A stretch of 64,000 nt of DNA, from NCBI RefSeq assembly GCF_020536995.1, contig NC_068355.1, positions 122,842,365-122,906,364 on the forward strand. Direction: 5' to 3'. Source of the DNA: Dreissena polymorpha (lineage: Eukaryota > Mollusca > Bivalvia > Myida > Dreissenidae). Position numbers and translations under genes: made by a program. Numbering within the stretch: the stretch's first letter is position 1; each line of letters begins with the position of its first letter. The notes under the pieces are model-generated. The model was not told the DNA's origin. It saw nothing but the letters and a program-made list of their open reading frames with translations, and ran no database searches. Shown here one piece after another: positions 25,301-36,946 of this stretch.

Positions 25301-28300
25301 TTGATCGATGCAGGCTCTGGTGCTAAAAAATAATCTGCCCTCTTTCAATTGATAATATAGTTTGTAATCATATCCAACACAAATGGCCATTATCTATATA
25401 GTTGTATTGTACCATGGTACCATGACCTGTTGATTTGTTCTATCAATTTACCTTCTCTGAATTGTCATTGAATATTAACCTAATAACAATGATCAAAGCA
25501 ATAATTGTCAAGTCTTGAAAAGAATAGTTTTTCTAGAAAGTTTTCTTATATTTTGTAAACAATTGATTGTCACAAGTATTTATTTGCACCTGATAGTCCG
25601 AAATATATGACTTCTAGGCATCTTAAAAGTTTCGGAATTGAAATAGATCTATGATTAACAAATTAGTTGTTGTGGACATTTGCTGATTTCTATAAATTAT
25701 TTTCAATCATCATGTACAAAATAATATTTTAGTCATAATTCAGAGCTTGACATGGCTAGAGATAGAAAAATAATTTTTAGCTTCTAAACTGTGTGTGTGC
25801 ATATTTGATTCATTTTTCAAAATTAATATTTGTATGCCCCTAAACAGGAGCATATAGCTACATGTGTATTGAATAGTCAGTTCTTACCTCCTTTCATCTG
25901 TCATTCTGTCCCACTTCTTTCGCAGAGCATTATTCTGATAGTAATAAGTATTGAAGGGGTTCAAATGAATTATAATGATATAGAGGGCATAAAGGGGAAG
26001 TACAGAGGACAAGAAACACTTCTCATATAAGGATTAACAGAGTTGTTGCCCTTTAGTTAATATTCTTGTGCGGAGCATTACTCCTTAATATTTAAGATAT
26101 TTAATGAAATAAGTAAACTAGTTACAGGTATTTCCCTGTGCTCATTTTGTATTGTCTTTTTCTTGAGTGGTGTATAACTGGTAAAGGACATAAATCAGAA
26201 ATGCAGTGTACATGAAACATAACTCATCAGGATTTACAGAGAAATTGTCTTGTGGTCAGTTTTCTTTGGCATGGAATGTTTCTCTTAGTATTTAAGGTAT
26301 TGAATTCAAGCGTTTTACATTGATATTGGACATTGAGTAAAGAACCACACTTCGTTTTTAGCTCATCTGTTTTTTGAAAAAATAAAGAGCTATTGTCATC
26401 ACCTTGGCGTTGGCATCAGCGTCGGCGTCCGGTTAAGTTTCGCGTTTAGGTCCACTTTTCTCATAAAGTATCAATGCTATTGCATTCAAACTTAGTACAC
26501 ATACTAACTATCATGAGGGGACTGGGCAGGCAAAGTTAGATAACTCTGGCGTGCATTTTGACAGAATTATGTGCCCTTTTTATACTTAGAAAATTGAAAA
26601 TTTTGGTTAAGTTTTGTGTTTAGGTCCATTTTATTATGCCCCCCTTCGAAGAAGAGGGGAGATATTGCTTTGCACATGTCTGTCGGTCTGTCGGTCCGTC
26701 CACCAGGTGGTTTCCGGATGATAACTCAAAAACGCTTGGGCCTAGGATCATGAAACTTCAAAGGTAGATTGATCATGACTCGCAGATGACCCTTATTGAT
26801 TTTGAGGTCACTAGGTCAAAGGTCAAGGTCACGGTGACCTGGAATAGTAAAATGGTTTCTGGATGATAACTCAAGAATGCATACGCCTAGGATCATGAAA
26901 CTTCACAGTTAGATTGATCATGACTCGCAGATGACCCCTATTGATTTTGAGGTCACTAGGTCAAAGGTCAAGGTCACAGTGACCCGAAATAGTAAAATGG
27001 TTTCCGGATGATAACTCAAGAATGCTTACGCGTAGGATCATGAAACTTCATCATTAGATAGATCATGACTCGCAGATGACCCCTATTGATTTTGAGGTCA
27101 CTAGGTCAAAGGTCAAGGTCACTGTGACCCGAAATAGTAAAATGGTTACCGTATGATAACTCAAGAACGCATACGCCTAGGATCATGAAACTCCATAGGT
27201 AGATTGATCATGACTCGAAGATGACTCCTATTGATTTTGAGGTCACTAGGTCAAAGGTCAAGGTCACGGTGACCCAAAATAGTAAAATTATTTTTGGATG
27301 ATAGCTCAAAAACGCATACGCCTAGGATCATGAAACTTCATAGGTAGATTGATCATGACTCGCAGATGACCCCTATTGATTTTGAGGTCATTAGGTCAAA
27401 GGTCAAGGTCACAGTGACCCGAAATAGTAAAATGGTTTTGGGATGATAACTCAAGAATGCATACGCCTAGGATCATGAAACTTCATGGGTAGATTGATCA
27501 TGACTCGCAGATGAGCCCTATTGATTTTGAGGTCACTAGGTCAAAGGTCAAGGTCACGGTGACCCGAAATAGTTAAATGGTTTCCGTATGATAACTCGAG
27601 AACGCTTACACCTAGGATCATGAAACTTCATAGGTACATTGATCATGACTTGCAGATGACCCATCTTCATTTTCAGGTCACTAGGTCAAAGGTCAAGGTC
27701 ACAGTGACAAAAAACGTATTCACACAATGGCTGCCACTACAACGGACAGCCCATATGGGGGGCATGCATGTTTTACAAACATCCCTTGTAACTTAAGTAT
27801 CAATGCTATTGCTTTCATACTTGCAACTATCATAAGGGGACTGTGCAGGCAAAGTAATGTAACTCTGACTGACATTTGGACAGAATTAAGGCCCTTTTTA
27901 TACTTAGAAAATTGAAAATTTGGTTAAGTTTTGTGTTTAGGTCAGAAAATTGAACATTTGGTTAAGTTTTGTGTTAAGGTCCACTTAATTCCTAAAGTAT
28001 CAAAGCTATTGCTTTCATACTTGCAACACTTACTAACTATCATTAGGGGACTGTGCAGGCAAAGTTATGTAACTCTGACTGGCATTTTGGTGGAATTATG
28101 GGCCCTTTATACTTAGAAAATTGAAAATTTTGTTAAGTTTTGTGTTTTGGTTCACTTTACCCCTAAAGTATCATAGATATTGCTTTCATACTTGGAACAC
28201 TCACAACCTATCATAAGGGGACAGTAAAGGACAAGTTGCATAATTCTGGTTGTCATTCTTACGGATTTATGGCCCATTTTTTACTTAGTAACTTAAAATT

Positions 28301-30322
28301 TATGGTTAAATTTTGTGTTTAGATTTACTTTACTTCTAAAGTATCAAGGCTATTGCTTTCAAACTTCAGATACTTGCACGCTATCATGAGGGTACTGTAC
28401 CTGGCAAGTTCAATTTTACCTTGACCTTTGAATGACCTTGACTCTCAAGGTCAAATTATTAAATTTTGCTAAAATTGCCATAACTTCTTTATTTATGATT
28501 AGATTTGATTGATACTTTGACAAAACAACACTTACCTGACATACCACAATAGACTCCACCCAAACATTCCCCCACGCCCCCCCAACCGAATTCCCCCCCC
28601 CCCATTTTTTTTTTTAAAGATCATCTAATTACCCTGCCCCAACCCCCCCCCCCCAAAAAAAAATTGTTTTTGCATTTTTGGAAGATAATGTAATAAATTA
28701 TCACCCCCCCCCCCCCCACACACACACACAATACACCCTCTCCACTCCACCCCTCCCTCCTTTGTGATTGAAATTGAGATAGGTCCCTTCACCTTTAAAA
28801 ATAAAAATAGATGAGCGGTGTTAGTATCTTCTTACAACCATTGATGGCTTTAAAAGACAAAGGGAAAATGATATTGTTAAGAACAAACCCTCTACTTTAT
28901 GTACAGAGTTATCGATCTTTGTTAATTACAGAAACAAAGAACTAGTTTTATTAATGAGAGAAACATTGTTTTATTAAAAAATGCCTCTGGGATGATATAA
29001 ACTCTAAGGCTTAAGTGCCCTTTCGACAAGCCAACACCCTGCCCCTATCAAATCCTAGCTTGAGCACTGATTACATTCTGTAATTTTCTTGTGGAAAACA
29101 TAACTTTCAAATGGAACTTAAAATATTGGTAATAATCGTTTTGGAGGAATTTAGAGTTAAAGTACCATTGTTCTTCGTCATAATTTACAGAGTTATTACC
29201 TGTTGTTATTTTTCTGCATTTTATAATATCATAACAATAAAAGATATTTAAATGAGACTTCATCAATCTACAGAAAACATTTTAGGTAAAAGTGCAAGAA
29301 AGATAATTCTCTCCTATGTTGGTTTTTGTAGTTACTAATTTTGTTACTGTTTTTCTGGTAAATTATACAGTGTTATTTTTGTTTTACAGATCATAGCTTA
29401 AAAGTATTAAGGGATTCAAATGAAACTTCATATAATGAAAAAAGAGAATGCAAAGAGTACATGAAGTAATGGAGTTTTTCCCTTGATGTCATTTTTTGTA
29501 TTTGTATTAAGTATAACTATACGTATAAAATGAACAGTAAAAACAATTTATAAGTCAGTAGAGAACATTGAGATTTTTGTTCTTTAGTTAAAAAAATAAA
29601 ACATGTTTGTTCCACAAAAATTGAAAAGTCAGGATAACACTTTTGGGTCAAAATATTTCTGGGGCATTTGGCACTTACCATGACAATACTTGTTTTTTTG
29701 TTCTAGATTTTATTGCAAAGAAGTTGGCATTCCAGAGGAGTTAAGCCTGGACACTATAGACTGCATTCATGGTCTACGAGCAAGGACAGTAAGAATGCTC
29801 CACTTTGCCTACCCACCGCTGGCCATGAAAACAAAAACCACGGTATCATTTGAAGCCCAGCCGCACTGCTTGGTGGGTCAGAGGTGTCTTCTTATGTGGC
29901 ATCAAAAGGTCAGAAACTGCTGGAAATTTTATCTCCGCTTCTGCAAAGTTGACAAACTGGATCTCAGTAGCAATGTTTGGAAAGACATTACCTCTCCCGA
30001 TTTTGACAAATGGCATCAAGACTTGTTCTATAATCCTAACGAGTACTCCTCCATTTTAGAAGTGACCTGTCCGAACTATATTCAGATTCCAATGGCAATG
30101 GGTCTCGTTCTGAACGGAGTGTATCTGAACGTAAGCTCTGCAAGTATGCGGTATCATCGTCTTAAGTTGGTAATGGACTCGAGTTTTCGCGCCACAACGG
30201 CTAAAAATCAGAACAGCCAGCAGGAGTTGGTTCTGGACCCTGTCTTGGACGTGAAGGTTTTCCCATGGTGGCACCCATTGTTTGCAGAAACTCAGTCTTT
30301 GTTTCTTGAACCCGAGTCTTGA
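22318..30322 (+). CDS. TMEM183: TMEM183 (transmembrane protein 183) gene, four exons seen, 5' end not located
   Basis: Four exons join in consistent phase: 22318-22416, 23926-24030, 24691-24886 and 29707-30322, the last ending in TGA. All have GT-AG borders. The first visible exon encodes FTVNDFANTEPGKFTGLRLK, matching the VTVADYADSDPA region of vertebrate TMEM183A. Exon 3 has YPIDLWFLLSASIHPESV ending FWKTLYRR, like YPMDIWLLLASYIRPEDI and FWTRLYRR in the human protein; this stretch looks F-box-like. The last exon carries a hydrophobic segment (IQIPMAMGLVLNGVYLNVSS), MRYHRLKLV and a C-terminal LDPVLDVKVFPWWHP, all in family order. The family is poorly characterised; a membrane protein role is assumed from the single hydrophobic stretch. 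Exon 2 is acidic and less conserved. The incoming phase at 22318 requires one more upstream exon with the start codon, which I could not find with confidence. Introns are loaded with repeats. Confidence 0.9.
22424..22657. mobile_element. TTAA-flanked MITE (piggyBac-like) in TMEM183 intron
   Basis: TTAA then CCATTTCCCACTCAGAGGC on the left; TCTAAGTGGTAAAGGG then TTAA on the right, imperfect inverted ends. It begins eight bases after the splice donor of exon 22318-22416. piggyBac uses TTAA and CC ends. Confidence 0.55.
22658..23261. other. Intron stretch of TMEM183, nothing clear
   Basis: AT-rich, no bounded repeat or exon recognised. Confidence 0.3.
23262..23606 (+). repeat. Dispersed tandem-core repeat (family R1), plus orientation, in intron
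   Basis: One core unit with ATAGCAACTTGATCTTTGGC, then GGCGCAATAGGGGGCATTGT, the TGTGTTTCTGACATACACA hairpin and CTCTTGTTT. Confidence 0.7.
24945..25170. mobile_element. Copy of the AGCCTGTGCAG palindromic MITE
   Basis: Shares TTAGCCTGTGCAGTC, ACACAGGCTTATCAGG and inverse ends TTAAATGCATGTGTGTAAAG / CTTTACATACATGCC with copies at 37736 and 63350. The outermost GCTCTG ends are missing, so it is truncated or diverged. Confidence 0.55.
25171..26366. other. Intron stretch with a diverged repeat beginning GTATGCCCC
   Basis: 25830-26040 starts TTGTATGCCCCTAAACAGG and contains CATATAAGGATTAACAGAG; related start-like sequence is at 24075. A sister 3' end, GGCATTTGGCACTTACCATG then CTTGTTT, is at about 29655-29695. 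No exon was seen. Confidence 0.35.
26634..27792 (+). repeat. Tandem-core repeat (family R2), about seven units of about 146 bp, nested
   Basis: Starts ATGCCCCCCTTCGAAGAAGA and ends GGGGGGCATGCATGTTTTAC then AAACATCCCTTG. Each unit has GGTCACTAGGTCAAAGGTCA followed by AGGTCAC-G/A-GTGACC. Units are highly alike, implying recent expansion. It is inserted in R4 with no clear target duplication. Confidence 0.75.
28560..28750 (+). repeat. C-rich low-complexity tract
   Basis: Multiple runs of 7-13 C, T and A runs, and a CACACA run. Length polymorphism and assembly error are likely here. Confidence 0.8.
28819..29706. other. Intron before the last TMEM183 exon, nothing clear
   Basis: AT-rich; ends with a repeat terminus near 29655-29695. 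No exon was seen. Confidence 0.3.
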
Positions 30323-31570
30323 GATCAATCCTACAATAGGACTTATTATTATTGAAGATACCTGTTATATCTGTTATTTTGAGCGTTTGAAAAATAGTTT
30401 TGGTTTACCGATACTAATAACTAGTGTCACCGACATTTTGTAATTTGTTTAGGAGTACATATTTTCCGAAATACATGAAGAGCTCTTATGTTACTTTTTT
30501 TATTCCAAATATTCCAGCATTGAAGTTTTAACAATTATTTATTGTTTTGAAAAAGACATCTCAATTTGGAGTTTTGTTGTGTTTTTCAATTTGTATTATA
30601 TTACTAATAGCAAATTGGACACTGACATATGTTTTTTATTTTAAAATAACAGTTATTTGCAACTCCTGATTTTTTTCAATATGTCAGTTACACTACTTTT
30701 AAGTTTTTAACACTCAGAAGAAGACATGTATTAGCTCATGTCAATTTGGAAAATTTGGTAAAAACATTATTTTTACCCAAACTGTTTTCTTAATATTTTA
30801 ATAGTGGATGTGTGACACCAAAATATAAACCAAAATGTAAAGTAAAGTAAGCATGTATAAAAATGTCAGTAAGATGACTTATTACATTCAGTAGACATTT
30901 TTTCCCTGTACCCTTATTCTTCATACTACTATACTTATGCCATGATAATTTAAGCAAAGTCTGTTGTTTTCTGCATTAGCCTATACACTATTTTTACTTT
31001 CTAGACCCCATTGTTACATATGTTAATGAAGTCTTGCTACAACTTTATGGAAAATATGACAGCTAAATCTGTTGTTTGCTGCATTATCACCATCACTTTT
31101 GTAACTTTGTGAACCATAGTCTTTATATGGTGATATTATTGAAGTAACATCTGAAACCTTAGTTTTCATTGTTTGTAGTAACACTGTTGTTAATTTTTTA
31201 TGCCTTGCTGCTGCCATAATCAACAAAATTATGTTACATCTCAAAACTCTGTTTACAGTGTTTGCAAGAAAACTGTTTTTATATTGGTACTTAGATACTC
31301 CAGGGTAAAGATGACAGGTAACACTTTTATATTTGTACCACTTATTAATACTTTATATAATTACCTCTTATTGAAACTTTATATGATTATCACTTTTTGA
31401 TTTTCAAGTGAATGTTTGTACAGTACTGATTTGACATTACACTTTCAGTCTTTATGTTTATAAGTACAAAATTAGGCTGATCAAGGGATATATATGCATT
31501 TAAAAGGTATAAAGATAGTAAAAAATTCTGAAATGTATAACACTGGCAGTAACACATTAACATAATCTCT
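30323..31570 (+). other. Probable TMEM183 3' untranslated region and intergenic sequence
   Basis: AT-rich with long T runs. No further coding sequence was seen; a polyadenylation point could not be fixed. Confidence 0.35.
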
Positions 31571-31574
31571 GGAC

Positions 31575-32612
31575 GAAATATCCTGAAGGAGAATATATAA
31601 AGCTTATTGGTGATCATTGAAATATCCTGTAGGAAAATATATCATTAAGGTTATTGATGATCACTGAAATATCCTGTAGGAAAATATATCATTAAGGTTA
31701 TTGATGATCACTGAAATATCCTGTAGGAAAATATATCATTAAGGTTATTGATGATCATTGAAATATCCTGTAGGAAAATATATCATTAATATTATTGCTG
31801 ATCACTGAAATATCCTGTAGGAAAATACATCATTAAGATTATTGATCATTGAAATATCCTGTAGGAAAATATATCATTAAGGTTATTGATGATCACTGAA
31901 ATATCCTGAAGGAAAATATATCATTAAGGTTATTGATGATCACTGAAATATCCTGTAGGAAAGTATATCATTAAGGTTATTGATGATCACTGAAATATCC
32001 TGTATGAAAATATATCATTAAGGTTATCGATGATCACTGAAATATCCTGTAGGAAAATATCATTAAGGTTATTGATGATCACTGAAATATCCTGTAGGAA
32101 AATATATCATTAAGGTTATTGATGATCATTGAAATATCCTGTAGGAAAATATCATTAAGGTTATCGATGATCACTGAAATATCCTGTAGGAAAATATATC
32201 ATTAAGGTTATTGATGATCACTGAAATATCCTGTAGGAAAATAATTAAGATTATTGATGATCATTAAAATATCCTGTTGGAAAATATATCATTAAGGTTA
32301 TTGATGATCACTGAAATATCCTGTAGGAAAATAATTAAGATTATTGATGATCACTGAAATATCCTGTATGAAAATATATCATTAAGGTTATTGATGATCA
32401 CTGAAATATCCTGTATGAAAATATATCATTAAGGTTATTGATGATCACTGAAATATCCTGTAGGAAAATATATCATTAAGGTTATTGATGATCATTAAAA
32501 TATCCTTTAGGAAAATATCATTAAGGTTATTGATGATCACTGAAATATCCTGTAGGAAAATATATCATTAAGGTTATTGATGACCACTGAAATATCCTGT
32601 AGGAAAATAATT
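31575..32612. repeat. 47-bp satellite, about 23 units (first block)
   Basis: Unit core is GATCACTGAAATATCCTGTA followed by GGAAAATATATCATTAAGG and TTATTGAT. Some units lack TATATCAT. Units are not separated by unique spacers. Confidence 0.9.
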
Positions 32613-33664
32613 ATAGGTTATTAGACGTCTCACTGTACAATACGGAGATATATTTGGACGAGCACACAGTTTGAAGTCATATTGGACGAGCCGTTAGGCG
32701 AGTCCAATATGACTTCAAACTGTGTGCGAGTCCAAATATATCACGTATTGTACAGTTTAAACGTCTAATAAACTTTTTATTCTATATCCTCATTACCAAA
32801 CCAGCTTTCCGTATTTTTATTTTCATTCATTGATTACGCACTTTATGACGTATCTCGTGTGACGTCATTTCTCTGACGAAACATACTAGTATAAGCAAGA
32901 CTCTGCATTTTAGGGACAACAATATGGAGGTGGTAGTGTTTAATAAATCTAGTAGCAAATTATACCATTTTGATAGCATTGAACGTATCCAAAAGGCAAA
33001 ACCTATTTCGGATTGTGTGTTTGTCATGCATAATTGTTAACTTCCATAGGAATAAAACAACTCGCTCCGACAGGATTACGAATTCGTAAATTGTGTTTTG
33101 GCCTTTGGGTCAGAATGGTGAGCATGTGTACAAACGCTATCAACAAATACTGTGGTTTAAAATACATTTCGATAAATGGATGGAAGAACAGAACATGGAA
33201 AATGGAAATGCATATCATTGTAACTTAGTTGTTATTAGGCTAGCATTAGATTAACGTTGTCATTAAGGTTAATAAAATTGATTTTTTGTTTTGCTGTTGC
33301 ATATTTGTTTTTAATTTCTAGCAATAACAATATCACTTGCTTTTGCATTTTTTTTTAATTTCTAACAATAAAAATTAATTAAATATCACATTCTCGATTC
33401 GTTTTTTATTTCCTCTCATATTTTCAATAGGAAAGTATTACAAAGAGACATACAAGCAAAATATCGCCTGTGTGAATCGATTATAGTACATTCGGATACT
33501 TTTTCTCGGTAACGGCTTTTATCGTTATAAAACAATTGCTTAGTGCACTTGTACTCAACTGTCCAATATGGAAAAAATACAGACTTTTTGGATCCAATAC
33601 CGGAATATATTGGACGGTCACGTGGTACATATGAAGAATGCCGATTGGATGAATTTATTGGATA
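32613..33664. mobile_element. Foldback insertion splitting the satellite
   Basis: A palindrome of about 150 bp (32617-32771) runs from TTATTAGACGTCTCACTGTA to GTACAGTTTAAACGTCTAAT. A further inverse pair, ATTCTATATCC at 32779 and GGATATAGAAT at 33659, bounds the remaining 0.9 kb. Satellite on both sides shares AATAATTA, a possible 8-bp target duplication. TGACGTCA occurs at about 32859. No transposase was seen. Confidence 0.5.
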
Positions 33665-33960
33665 TAGAATAATTAAGATTATTGATGATCGTTGAAATAT
33701 CCTGTTGGAAAATATATCATTAAGATAATTGAAGGTCATTGAAATATCCTGTAGGAAAATATATCATTAAGATTATTGATGATCATTGAAATATCCTGTA
33801 GGAAAATATATCATTAAGATTATTGATGATCATTGAAATATCCTGTTTGAGAACATATCATTAAGGTTATTGATGATCACTAACAAATATCCTGTAGGAA
33901 AATATATCATTAAGATTATTGATGATCATTGAAATATCCTGTAGGAAAATATATCCTTTT
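33665..33960. repeat. 47-bp satellite, about six units (second block)
   Basis: Same unit as the block at 31575; the last unit decays into ATATATCCTTTTTAATAAGG. Confidence 0.85.
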
Positions 33961-34079
33961 TAATAAGGTAATTGATGATCATTGTTAGGTTTTGTTGTAT
34001 GTGTTTGATATTGCTGAGTGAACTAGGTACGGGAACAATAAACATAGTGAACATGATAGCTGCTATACTTTTTTTAGTG

Positions 34080-34490
34080 CGACTTATCACCACATAGATA
34101 TAGGATCTGGCATGAGTTGTCATACCATACCAAAGGCTATATCATACCATAGTTGCCAAAGGCTCGCTTACTAACAAAATTCCTGAACTCGTTTAATAAA
34201 ATATGGTATGATATGACAACGAGTGTCAGATCTTTTTTATCACATGCTTTTAAATGAGCAAATTAAATAAATATTTACGCAAACATAATAAGTAATCCTG
34301 AATGTTGTTTACATTTCGTGACGTCGTTTGACATTGCAACATCATTTCAGCAAAATAACAAAATGTGATTGGTCAATAAACGAAAACTGAGCCAATGAAA
34401 ACGCTTAGAAATGTTGTATTACACATGTGTAATATAAAAAATATGTAATGGTTGTATTAAATGGGAAACAGGGTATAGCGTGTGATAAAA
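34080..34490. mobile_element. Foldback MITE
   Basis: Arms GATCTGGCATGAGTTGTCAT (34109) and TGACAACGAGTGTCAGATC (34216) are inverse with a loop near 34160. TTATCAC at 34083 and GTGTGATAAA at 34480 may be the outer ends. TGACGTCG is at 34319, echoing the CRE-like motif of the other foldbacks. Confidence 0.45.
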
Positions 34491-36290
34491 TGAAATATAC
34501 TACTCACCCAAATGTCTGTGTCTGCATCTGCATAATACTCTATTTAAGGGCAACGTGCCACATCTCAATATCACTGTTTTATCTACAGATATTCGATTAA
34601 AAGTTTGCAAATGTGTTTTGGGTGATTGTGCGTGCTCGTCCTGCCCAATTTCCGTAACAAAGACCTGCAATTTAGCAGATTTATGCCTCTTTTTGTACAT
34701 TGTAAATTGTAAATTTGTTAAAAGTTCAACATATTCATAACATTTTTTCAACTAGAGGTATCTTTGATGGTATTTATATGAGCTAATTGACCTAGTTTCA
34801 CAACTCTGACCAGCATTTCATTATAATTTTCCCGTTTTTGTACTTAGAAAATTGGTTAAGGTAAACTTGCAACATCTCCATTTCTACTATTTTAATCGGA
34901 CATGTAGTTCCATTTCGGACTAGTTGAGTTGAAATACCTGTTTCTGAAATAAAAAATGTGTTTAAAAACGTCAGTTAGGATGAAGAAATTGTGCTGACAT
35001 TTTGTGTGGAAATATGATGCATTCTAATCTACTATCACTTTTCAAGAAAATAGAGAAATGGTATATGCTTATTTATAGTAATCTAGATGTGGGGGGCTGT
35101 GCTTGAACTTTATTTGGAGGTATATTATATGGAGACCTTTCTCTCAAGGTTTATAAAATTGAGCTAAATTAATTTGTAAAATTGTAAAAATCTATTTATT
35201 TTTTAAAATGGTTTATTTTCTGATGATAATCCCTAAATATTGATCTTTCACTTTACATATATTAAACAACTTCTAAATACATTACATTTCAAATTTGTGG
35301 TTTTTGTCATTATATGAGATGACTGACAGAAAAGTTCATTATAATATCAAAGCCGAATACCCCGGTAATAGTCCAGGGCGCTGTCTTGGGACAGCTCTTG
35401 TTGTACAATGTATTTGTTAAGTGATACATTTTATGGCTATAAATTTTATGGCAAAAATTAAAAATATATAATTAAGTGTTTTTCGAGTTAGTCCATTCTC
35501 AAGTCAGTTTGAAGAGATTCACATACATGCTGTTAATGGAGTTGTTACTTCAATGGAAAATTGGAACGATATATATTGAGACTTTCATACTCAAAGACGT
35601 GATGTCTTCCTGTAGGTTTTATTTAATATCATGAGAATAAAGATACACCAGTGTTTTATTGGAAACTAGGGACTTTTCTGTTCTCTGAAATTTATTTACA
35701 GTTTAGCTTCAAACTTAAATGTTAAAATGTTATGTAACAGTATGTCAGTTGGCAACCTTTTAAGTCAACGACTCAAGGCAATACGCTGAGGATAGTTTCA
35801 AATACAAAAAATGAGGCTTTTATGATCTCCTATCTCAATTGTATTAATATAGTTCATTGTAAGCCCTGAACAAACACGGATCGGTATGTTGGGCGCATTA
35901 ACATAGTGACCGTTTTCAATAAATCTATTCTACTCGTTATGATGTGTAAACCAGTTTCACGTTACAAGCAGAGACGTCTCTGTTACGAGTAATCCACAGA
36001 CTAGAGTTAATTTAGGCATTCTCGAGGCGATCGAACATTGGGCCACGTGATAACATATTTGCGATAAGGACTATTTTAAGAATTCGGAAAAATACGCCCA
36101 TATCTTAACGTTGCATATAGGGAAAACGAAACTGTCCGTGTAATGAAATTTCGCAATTGAATTTACCTAGCAAAAATCAGTTCTATTATAAGTAGTTCAG
36201 AAAGGATAAACATTATAAGTGTGTTCGCTTGAAATAAAACGAGAAATGTTTTATTATTAGAATCACCATCTGAATTTTAGTTCGGAAACA
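34491..36290. other. Gene-free stretch with an R4-like repeat remnant
   Basis: 34790-34860 resembles the R4 unit (CAACTCTGACCAGCATTT, TACTTAGAAAATTGG). A repeat 3' end with hairpin GCTGTCTTGGGACAGC then TCTTG is at 35382-35401. No gene was seen. Confidence 0.35.
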
Positions 36291-36294
36291 TCCG

Positions 36295-36946
36295 ATGGAT
36301 TATTTTGTCAATTGTACTGAAAGCTACACCAGGGCAGTTAAAAGAGAGCCTTCCTGTTGCAGGTCATTGAAACTCGACACCAATCTGGTAAGTATCAATC
36401 TAACAAACTAGAACTTGTAAACGTAAGCACAATTGCTTCAATACTGGTGTGTTAATAAAAAAATACGAATATATAATGATAATTAATCTTTGAATTAAAT
36501 GGTATTCGGAATCATGATTCTACTTTAGCGAATACGGGATTTCAACGCCTGGTTATATACTTAGCACCTTTTCGAAATCAAATATTCGTCGTTTTATTGT
36601 TTTTAGGAACTCACTTTTTTACTGACACAGAAATTGTGTTCAATCCGTAGATTCAACGAATAATATATGCATACATTTTAACCAATCATTTCGTTTAAAA
36701 TAAATTGTCATGTTATTTTATTTTTTTGAAACTTTTATGCAATTTTACAAGGTATCATATTACATCCAATATACACAGAGTTATACTAAGATAGTCTATG
36801 GAGACTACGATTGTAAGACAATGATGGGGCCTATATTCGTAACGTCACAGCCGTACAATATGGTTTGTGGGGTTGACATTAATCATCGTGTTTGTCATGT
36901 GAATATTTCAACTAAGCGAAAACTCTCAAAAAAATCAAAGCGCTGA
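36295..36946 (+). CDS. Candidate two-exon small gene, function unknown
   Basis: Exon 1 36295-36388 begins ATG GAT TAT TTT and ends at a consensus donor (CTG then GTAAGTATC), encoding MDYFVNCTESYTRAVKREPS and more. A phase-0 acceptor at 36751 opens an exon encoding VSYYIQYTQSYTKIVYGDYD and a cysteine-containing stretch, ending with a basic tail KRKLSKKSKR before TGA at 36944. The tail coincides with the edge of a dispersed repeat (36930 onward), so the stop may be repeat-derived. I do not recognise the family. No signal peptide is obvious. It lies 1.4 kb before the caspase-like gene and could be an unrelated short gene or a chance splice pair. Confidence 0.3.

Larger units (their letters stand above)
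26367..28818 (+). repeat. Tandem-core repeat (family R4) interrupted by an R2 copy
   Basis: Starts AGCTCATCTG with a short inverted GAGCT partner; units of about 180 bp contain AAAGTATCAATGCTATTGC, GGGGACTGTGCAGGCAAAG and ACTTAGAAAATTGAAAATTT. An inverse of the start, AGATGAGCG, is at 28811. A C-run and CA-run tract occupies 28560-28750. The R2 copy at 26634-27792 splits it after GTTTAGGTCCA. Confidence 0.65.

Noticed and set aside
31575-33960. CRISPR-like array
   Set aside because: Units of 47 bp are contiguous with no unique spacers, and the context is animal DNA; it is a satellite.
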